DNA from: Halomonas denitrificans
GTDB taxonomy: Bacteria > Pseudomonadota > Gammaproteobacteria > Pseudomonadales > Halomonadaceae
Reading direction: 5' to 3'
NCBI RefSeq assembly: GCF_003056305.1
Contig: NZ_PYVX01000007.1
Location: 100,559-164,558 of the forward strand
Length of the DNA stretch: 64,000 nucleotides
The position numbers were made by a program, and so were the translations under genes. Positions 59,784 through 64,000 of the stretch are shown here, one piece after another. The notes under the pieces are model-generated. The model searched no databases. It was not told the origin of the DNA and worked only from the letters and a program-made list of their open reading frames with translations. The stretch's first letter is position 1; each line of letters begins with the position of its first letter.

Positions 59784-60837
59784 GCCCCCACGCCGGCCTC
59801 GGCGACGTGGGCGGCGCCTGCTGGCCGCCACGGCGGTGGCGCTGCTGGCCGGCTGCGGCGAGGGCGGCAGCGAGGCGCTGCTGGGCGACTACCAGCAGCA
59901 TCTGGCCGACACCCTGGCCCTCGAGGCGCCGCCCCGGGCCGACCCGGAGAATATCGGCGCCTTCCCCGAGCAGGATGAGCGGCTCTTCGAGGTCGCCGAG
60001 ACCCGCGAGGGCATGCTCGACGTCTACGCCCTGCGCGGCTGCCACATCGCCGCCCTGGTGGCGGGACGCAACAACCAGCTGGGACGGGTGGCGCCGCCCA
60101 GCCAGCGCTGGCTCTACGAGCTCGAACTGTGGCGACAGCTCAGCGCGTGCTGGAACACCGAGGTGCCGGCGTCGCTCTCCGAGGCCAGCCGGGAGCGGCT
60201 CTCGCGGCTCACCGAGCTCAAGACCGAGCAGCTGCCGCGGGTGAGCTGGAACGCGCTGTTCGCCTCCGAGGAGTGGGTCAAGAACTTCTCCCGGGCCAGC
60301 GACCCCCTCGCGCCCGAGGCCCTCGACGAGACGACGCCGCGCAGCGCGGCCCTGGCCTACCTGCGCGAGGCGACCCTGCGCCAGTTCGACCCCGACTGGG
60401 CCGCCGATTCCGCCACCCTGGAGGGCCACTTCAAGACCCTGCAGGAGCGCCCGTTCTCCGCCGAGCTGCTGCGCACCCTGCTGCTGGCCGAGCAGCGCCT
60501 GGACGAGGCCTCGGCGCTGATCGAACAGGCGCTGGCCCGCCCCGACGGACAGGCCTGCCCCGTCGACCCCGAGCGGCTGACCGACGCCCCCGAGGCCGCG
60601 CGCCTGACCGAATGGCTGGCGAGCCTGGAGCGCTCGGCCCGCCACTGGTTCGGGGCCATCGATGCCCTGCTCGACGCCCAGGTGGCCGCGCCGCCGGCGG
60701 TCGCCGAGTATCGTCGCGACTGGCTGTCCCTTGAGCATCCGACGGCGCCCCTGCCGGCCTTCGCCGAGGCCCGCGACCAGCACCGGGCGCTGCTCTCTCG
60801 CCTCCGCCGGCGCTGCCAATCCATCGCCGGGACTTAA
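59755..60837 (+). CDS. DUF3080 family lipoprotein
   Basis: The 360-residue protein has a basic start (RRPRRRGRR), a hydrophobic stretch and a lipobox LLAGC with Cys at residue 34, so it is an outer or inner membrane lipoprotein. The following GDYQQHLADTL, RGCHIAALVAGRNNQLGRVAPPSQRWLYE and QLSACW segments mark DUF3080. Its function is unknown. It overlaps the MATE gene. Confidence 0.87.
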   Translation: MTPSRSPATEPPRRPRRRGRRLLAATAVALLAGCGEGGSEALLGDYQQHLADTLALEAPPRADPENIGAFPEQDERLFEVAETREGMLDVYALRGCHIAALVAGRNNQLGRVAPPSQRWLYELELWRQLSACWNTEVPASLSEASRERLSRLTELKTEQLPRVSWNALFASEEWVKNFSRASDPLAPEALDETTPRSAALAYLREATLRQFDPDWAADSATLEGHFKTLQERPFSAELLRTLLLAEQRLDEASALIEQALARPDGQACPVDPERLTDAPEAARLTEWLASLERSARHWFGAIDALLDAQVAAPPAVAEYRRDWLSLEHPTAPLPAFAEARDQHRALLSRLRRRCQSIAGT

Positions 60838-60934
60838 CCTCGGCAATCACTCTGTGCTATTGATGAAGCAACAGTGACGCAGTGCGCTGCTGACCAGGCC
60901 GATGCCGCGACCACGCAGCACTTGGAGGGACATC

Positions 60935-61663
60935 ATGGGAATCCCGCAGTCACGCCGCAGCGCTCGAGTCATCGATCTCGAGGCCATGCGCCAACGCCAG
61001 CTGGCACGCCGCCGGCTGGTTCGCCTGTCGCCCGAGCTGGACAACCTGGAGATGGTCTATCGCCTCTCCTCGGATGGCGACACCCTCTACGGCATGCCCC
61101 TGCTGGCGTGGGGGCTACAGGAGGATGGTGAAGTGGTGGGCCTGGTGCCCTGGATGGAGGCCCTGACCCCCTGCCACCGCCTCGACGACGCCGACCACGG
61201 CCATTTCGTCGGCTACCGCGATCCGGAGACCGAGGAGCTCTTCGAGCAGGCGCCGGAGCACAAGGTGCTGGAGCTCGAGCACGCCGCGGCCTACTTCGAC
61301 TACGAGGAGACCGACGAGACGACGCTGATCCAGCAGCTCCCGGAGACGCAGGGCACCCATGCCCTCTGCATGGACGAGGGCGACGCGCCCTGGCAGCTCA
61401 AGCAGGTCTTCGGCTGGCGACTCTACAGCGACGGGGCGGTGGAGGCCCTGCTTGCCGACGAGCGCCTCATCGAGACGACGCCGATCCTGCCCGGCGATCC
61501 CTGCCTCTACCCCGGCCACAGCCAGCACCGGGTGGTCTACTTCTTCCAGCGACAGATCGCCAGCCGCATCCGCCAGGAGGATCCCACGACCCTCGAGGCC
61601 CTGGCGCTGATGGTCATGCCCGACAGCGACGAGCCCCCCCAGGCCGAGCCCGGGAGCGAATAA
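60935..61663 (+). CDS. Conserved protein of unknown function (242 residues)
   Basis: The protein is cytoplasmic and acidic (pairs such as DYEETDETTL), with an Arg-rich N-terminus (AMRQRQLARRRLVRL). No signal peptide, membrane segment or familiar catalytic motif is seen. GGAGGG lies six bases before the ATG. It stands alone between DUF3080 and the convergent tusA. Confidence 0.65.
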   Translation: MGIPQSRRSARVIDLEAMRQRQLARRRLVRLSPELDNLEMVYRLSSDGDTLYGMPLLAWGLQEDGEVVGLVPWMEALTPCHRLDDADHGHFVGYRDPETEELFEQAPEHKVLELEHAAAYFDYEETDETTLIQQLPETQGTHALCMDEGDAPWQLKQVFGWRLYSDGAVEALLADERLIETTPILPGDPCLYPGHSQHRVVYFFQRQIASRIRQEDPTTLEALALMVMPDSDEPPQAEPGSE

Positions 61664-61678
61664 GGGAGCGGGCGCGCC

Positions 61679-61930
61679 TCAGCCGAGGCGGATCAGGTAG
61701 CGGTAATGGCCATCGTCCTCCTGCTGATGAATCAGCTCGTGGCCGAGGAAGCTGCAGAACTTGGGAATGTCACGCGTCGTGGCCGGATCGCTGGCCACCA
61801 CCTCGAGTACCTCGCCCGGGTTCATGTCGCGCACTCGGTTGTGCATCAGCATGATCGGCTCGGGGCAGTAGAGCCCGGTGGTGTCGAGCCTTGCATCAGT
61901 GGGCGGCAGGGAATCCGCGGAATCAACCAT
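61679..61930 (-). CDS. tusA: Sulfur carrier protein TusA
   Basis: The 83-residue protein has the TusA motif TTGLYCPEPIMLMHN with the persulfide-carrying Cys22, followed by GEVLEVVASDPATTRDIPKFCSFLGHELI. It relays sulfur for 2-thiouridine in tRNA and molybdenum cofactor synthesis. GAGG lies six bases upstream of the ATG. It is divergent from the monooxygenase-fold gene by 45 bases. Confidence 0.94.
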   Translation of the reverse strand: MVDSADSLPPTDARLDTTGLYCPEPIMLMHNRVRDMNPGEVLEVVASDPATTRDIPKFCSFLGHELIHQQEDDGHYRYLIRLG

Positions 61931-61975
61931 CGATGACCTCGTTGCAGGACAGGAAAGAAGAAGGAGCGTAACCGG

Positions 61976-62266
61976 ATGATCAAGATCATTATCGAACGTC
62001 GTATCATGCCCGGCCTGGAGGAAGAATACGAGGCGGCCGCCCGGGACGCCATGCGCCACTCCCTCGGCGCACCGGGCTTCGTCGGGGGCGAGAGCCTCGT
62101 CGAGTTCGGCCACAGCGATCGACGCCTGATGATCACCAAGTGGCGCGACCTGCGCGCCTGGAAGGAGTGGTACCAGAGCGAGACCCGCGCCCGCGTCATG
62201 CAGGGGCTGCTGCCGCTGCTGACCGAGGACGAGCGCATCCGGATCTACGAGGCGGCCAGCTGCTGA
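61976..62266 (+). CDS. Antibiotic biosynthesis monooxygenase-fold protein
   Basis: The 96-residue protein has the dimeric alpha-beta barrel pattern of the ABM family: MIKIIIERRIMPGLEEEYEA, GAPGFVGGESLVEF and KWRDLRAWKEWYQSETRARV. Members bind small aromatic compounds or haem; the substrate is unknown. It lies divergent from tusA. Confidence 0.82.
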   Translation: MIKIIIERRIMPGLEEEYEAAARDAMRHSLGAPGFVGGESLVEFGHSDRRLMITKWRDLRAWKEWYQSETRARVMQGLLPLLTEDERIRIYEAASC

Positions 62267-62297
62267 GCGCCGACGCCGGCGCTCGCGACGCGCGCCA

Positions 62298-63365
62298 TCA
62301 ATCCCGCAGCCGCACGTGCACCGTCACCTCCTCACGGTCGTGGTAGAGGTGGCGACACGCCACCTCCGCGCGCACCCCGGCCTCGGCGAGGGCCGACTCG
62401 AGGCGTGACAGGCAGTCGGCGACCTCCTGCCAGCGCCGCTTCATCGGCAGCTTGAGATTGAACACCGCCTCGCGGCACCAGCGACGCACCAGCCAGCGCT
62501 GGACCATCGACATGACCCGCGACGGCTGGTCGACGATGTCGCAGACCAGCCAGTCGAGCCGTCCGGGCGGCGCCCAGACGAAGCCGTCCTCGCGCAGGTG
62601 CTCGACCATCCCGGTGGCCATCAGCCCCTTGTCCATGGGGCCATTGTCGATGGCGTAGACGTGCATGCCGCGCTGGACCAGCTGCCAGGTCCAGCCCCCG
62701 GGCGCCGCGCCCAGGTCGGCCGCCTGCATCCCCTCCCCCAGCCGCTCGTCCCACGCGTCCCGCGGCACGAACTCGTGCCAGGCCTCCTCCAGCTTGAGCG
62801 TGGAGCGGCTGGGCGCCGCATGGGGGAAGCGCAGCCGCCGGATGCCCCCCAGCAGTTCGCTGCGGTTGCCGGGAAAGCTCATGCCGAGCTGGACCCGGTC
62901 GCCGTCGCTCCACAGCAGGTGCAGCCGACGACCGCCCGCCTTGCGGCGCAGGGCGCCGCGCTTCTTCAGCATCGACTCCAGCGGGCGCTTCAGCGCCTTG
63001 ATCAGGCCGGCCAGGGCCTTGGCCTCGTTGGTATCCGGGGTCTCCTGCCACAGCGACTCGAAACTCCAGCCGCTGGCCTTCACCTGCTCGAGGATGGGCG
63101 ACAGCCGGTCTTCCCGTGAGAGCGACAGCGGTGGCAGGGCCACCAGGCTCTGGCGCGCGAACACCAGGCTGGAGAGCGGCAGGTCGCGATGCAGCCCGTT
63201 GGCCGGCTCGCCCCCCTCGACCAAGAAGCGCACGAAGCCACCATCGGGACGATACTCGGGCGTCCCGGCTCGCCCCAGGGCGGCGGCCTTGTCGGTGATC
63301 TCGGCGGCCAGGTCAGGCTCGAAGCCCGGACGGCAGTAGAGCAGCAGTTCACTCGGCAGAGTCAT
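62298..63365 (-). CDS. rlmM: 23S rRNA (cytidine-2498-2'-O)-methyltransferase RlmM
   Basis: The 355-residue protein has an N-terminal THUMP-like part and a C-terminal RrmJ-like methyltransferase domain with the AdoMet motif ADLGAAPGGWTWQL, the DNGPMD acidic loop, and the catalytic lysine region AVFNLKLPMKRRW. The start at 63365 overlaps the end of the DUF2721 gene by 17 bases, so the two are likely coupled. Confidence 0.94.
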   Translation of the reverse strand: MTLPSELLLYCRPGFEPDLAAEITDKAAALGRAGTPEYRPDGGFVRFLVEGGEPANGLHRDLPLSSLVFARQSLVALPPLSLSREDRLSPILEQVKASGWSFESLWQETPDTNEAKALAGLIKALKRPLESMLKKRGALRRKAGGRRLHLLWSDGDRVQLGMSFPGNRSELLGGIRRLRFPHAAPSRSTLKLEEAWHEFVPRDAWDERLGEGMQAADLGAAPGGWTWQLVQRGMHVYAIDNGPMDKGLMATGMVEHLREDGFVWAPPGRLDWLVCDIVDQPSRVMSMVQRWLVRRWCREAVFNLKLPMKRRWQEVADCLSRLESALAEAGVRAEVACRHLYHDREEVTVHVRLRD

Positions 63366-63792
63366 GGTGTTCCTTGCTCGACGGTGGTCGCCGGGAACCG
63401 GACGCCACCAGCGCCTCGATGTCCTGGAGCTGGACGTTGAGGGCATTGGTGGAGATCTGGATCTCCCAGCAGGAGTAGATCAGCGAGATGGAGAGCAGTA
63501 CCAGGCTGGCCCCGAACAGCGCCACGCCCGGCAGCTCCAGCGACAGGAAGAGCGCGAACATCGAGAGGGTGCAGAACAGGAAGCTAAGCACGCCGGCCAG
63601 TTGCATCCGCTTGGTCAGGGAGATGCGCCGACGCAGCAGCACGATCTGCTTGGCGTTGCCCTCGTGGTGCTGGGTGCGCTCCTCGTCGGCCAGCTTGCGA
63701 ATCAGCTGGGCCAGGGTGAGGAAGCGGTTGGTATAGGCCAGCAGCAGCAGCGAGATGGCGGGAAACAGCAGCGCGGGAGTGGTCAGCGTCAC
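63349..63792 (-). CDS. DUF2721 family membrane protein
   Basis: The 147-residue protein has three hydrophobic segments (residues 6-20, 64-86 and 88-108) and the DUF2721 pattern TPALLFPAISLLLLAYTNRFLTLAQLIRKL, QIVLLRRRISLTKRMQ and SLIYSCWEIQISTNALNVQL. Its function is unknown. It overlaps rlmM and is the first gene after the rRNA operon terminator. Confidence 0.88.
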   Translation of the reverse strand: MTLTTPALLFPAISLLLLAYTNRFLTLAQLIRKLADEERTQHHEGNAKQIVLLRRRISLTKRMQLAGVLSFLFCTLSMFALFLSLELPGVALFGASLVLLSISLIYSCWEIQISTNALNVQLQDIEALVASGSRRPPSSKEHHDSAE

Positions 63793-63856
63793 GGGCGATC
63801 TCCGAAGTGATGGCTACGCTCATGGCGACAGTCGGCGCCGTCGCGGGCTCAACATG

Positions 63857-63889
63857 AAAAAACCCCGAGCTCATTGAGCTCGGGGTTTT
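63857..63889 (-). terminator. Terminator of the rRNA operon
   Basis: On the minus strand, AAAACCCCGAGCTCA and TGAGCTCGGGGTTTT form a 15-bp perfect stem with a very small central loop, followed by TTTTTT. It lies 12 bases past the 5S rRNA end. Confidence 0.95.
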
Positions 63890-63900
63890 CTCGGAATAGG

Positions 63901-64000
63901 TGCCTGACGATGACCTACTCTCGCATGGGGAGGCCCCACACTACCATCGGCGCTGATCGGTTTCACTGCTGAGTTCGGCATGGGATCAGGTGGTTCCCGT
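63901..64000 (-). rRNA. rrf: 5S ribosomal RNA, 3' part
   Basis: On the minus strand, the window ends with the bacterial 5S rRNA sequence, including ATGCCGAACTCAGCAGTGAA, GGCGCCGATGGTAGTGTGGG-like segments (CGCCGATGGTAGTGTGGGGCC) and CCCATGCGAGAGTAGG, ending in TCAGGCA at 63901. The 5' end and the rest of the operon lie past the right edge. Confidence 0.96.

Overview
The window is GC-rich chromosomal DNA from a gammaproteobacterium, most likely a member of the Halomonadaceae (Halomonas or a close relative). That assignment is inferred from gene content: a fused PutA next to PutP, DUF3549, DUF3080 and DUF5924 proteins, EpmC, RlmM, SlyA, fadBA and a SUF operon led by an Rrf2-type regulator. It reads as core genome with a scattering of accessory genes. 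I see no complete insertion sequence, prophage, CRISPR array, defence island or tRNA. The only RNA gene is the 3' part of a 5S rRNA on the minus strand at the right edge, followed by its terminator.

Layout from left to right. 1-2.4 kb: 3' end of putA, a possible 26-codon peptide gene, and putP. 2.5-5.2 kb: a small membrane protein, a secreted peptide, OmpW, a gamma-glutamylcyclotransferase-like protein and YqcC. 5.4-9.2 kb: DUF3549, RimB and RimK, a helical protein of unknown function, and SanA. 9.2-15.4 kb: the minus-strand suf operon (regulator-sufB-C-D-S-T) behind a candidate Fur box. 15.4-22 kb: a small membrane peptide, an epimerase-like protein, PhnA, a PanE-like reductase, glyoxalase I, a GMC dehydrogenase with its Tat-exported small subunit, a ribbon-helix-helix protein and a DsbA-family protein. 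22-30 kb: Hsp20 behind a well-placed FNR/Anr site, a DMT transporter, a yeast-type cytosine deaminase, a histone-deacetylase-fold amidohydrolase, a VIT-family transporter, an M14 carboxypeptidase, a GNAT protein and an FMN reductase.

30-41 kb: two metallopeptidases (M48, M42), a second ZipA-like protein, a translationally coupled AMP/thymidine phosphorylase and PRPP-synthase-like pair, then an arylsulfatase followed by a large octaheme cytochrome c with TPR repeats. 41-45 kb: a K+ channel, a DCC thioredoxin-like protein, a dienelactone hydrolase, a decayed gene end resembling DUF3604, a flavodoxin-like protein and an orphan TAXI binding protein. 45-51 kb: fadBA with a PsrA-like operator, a DUF5924 protein, SlyA and a membrane-anchored unknown. 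51-64 kb: UspA, Uup, TatD with a DEDD-exonuclease-like protein that appears catalytically dead, EpmC with an orphan fused E1 dehydrogenase, MATE, a DUF3080 lipoprotein, TusA, a monooxygenase-fold protein, RlmM, DUF2721 and 5S rRNA.

Themes are proline and fatty-acid catabolism, Fe-S cluster assembly under apparent iron control, low-oxygen and stress response (Hsp20, UspA), and nucleotide salvage. No single spectacular new system is evident. The most promising leads are the phosphorylase/PRPP-synthase pair, the arylsulfatase plus octaheme-TPR cytochrome pair, the exonuclease-like pseudoenzyme beside TatD, and the Anr-type promoter of hsp20.
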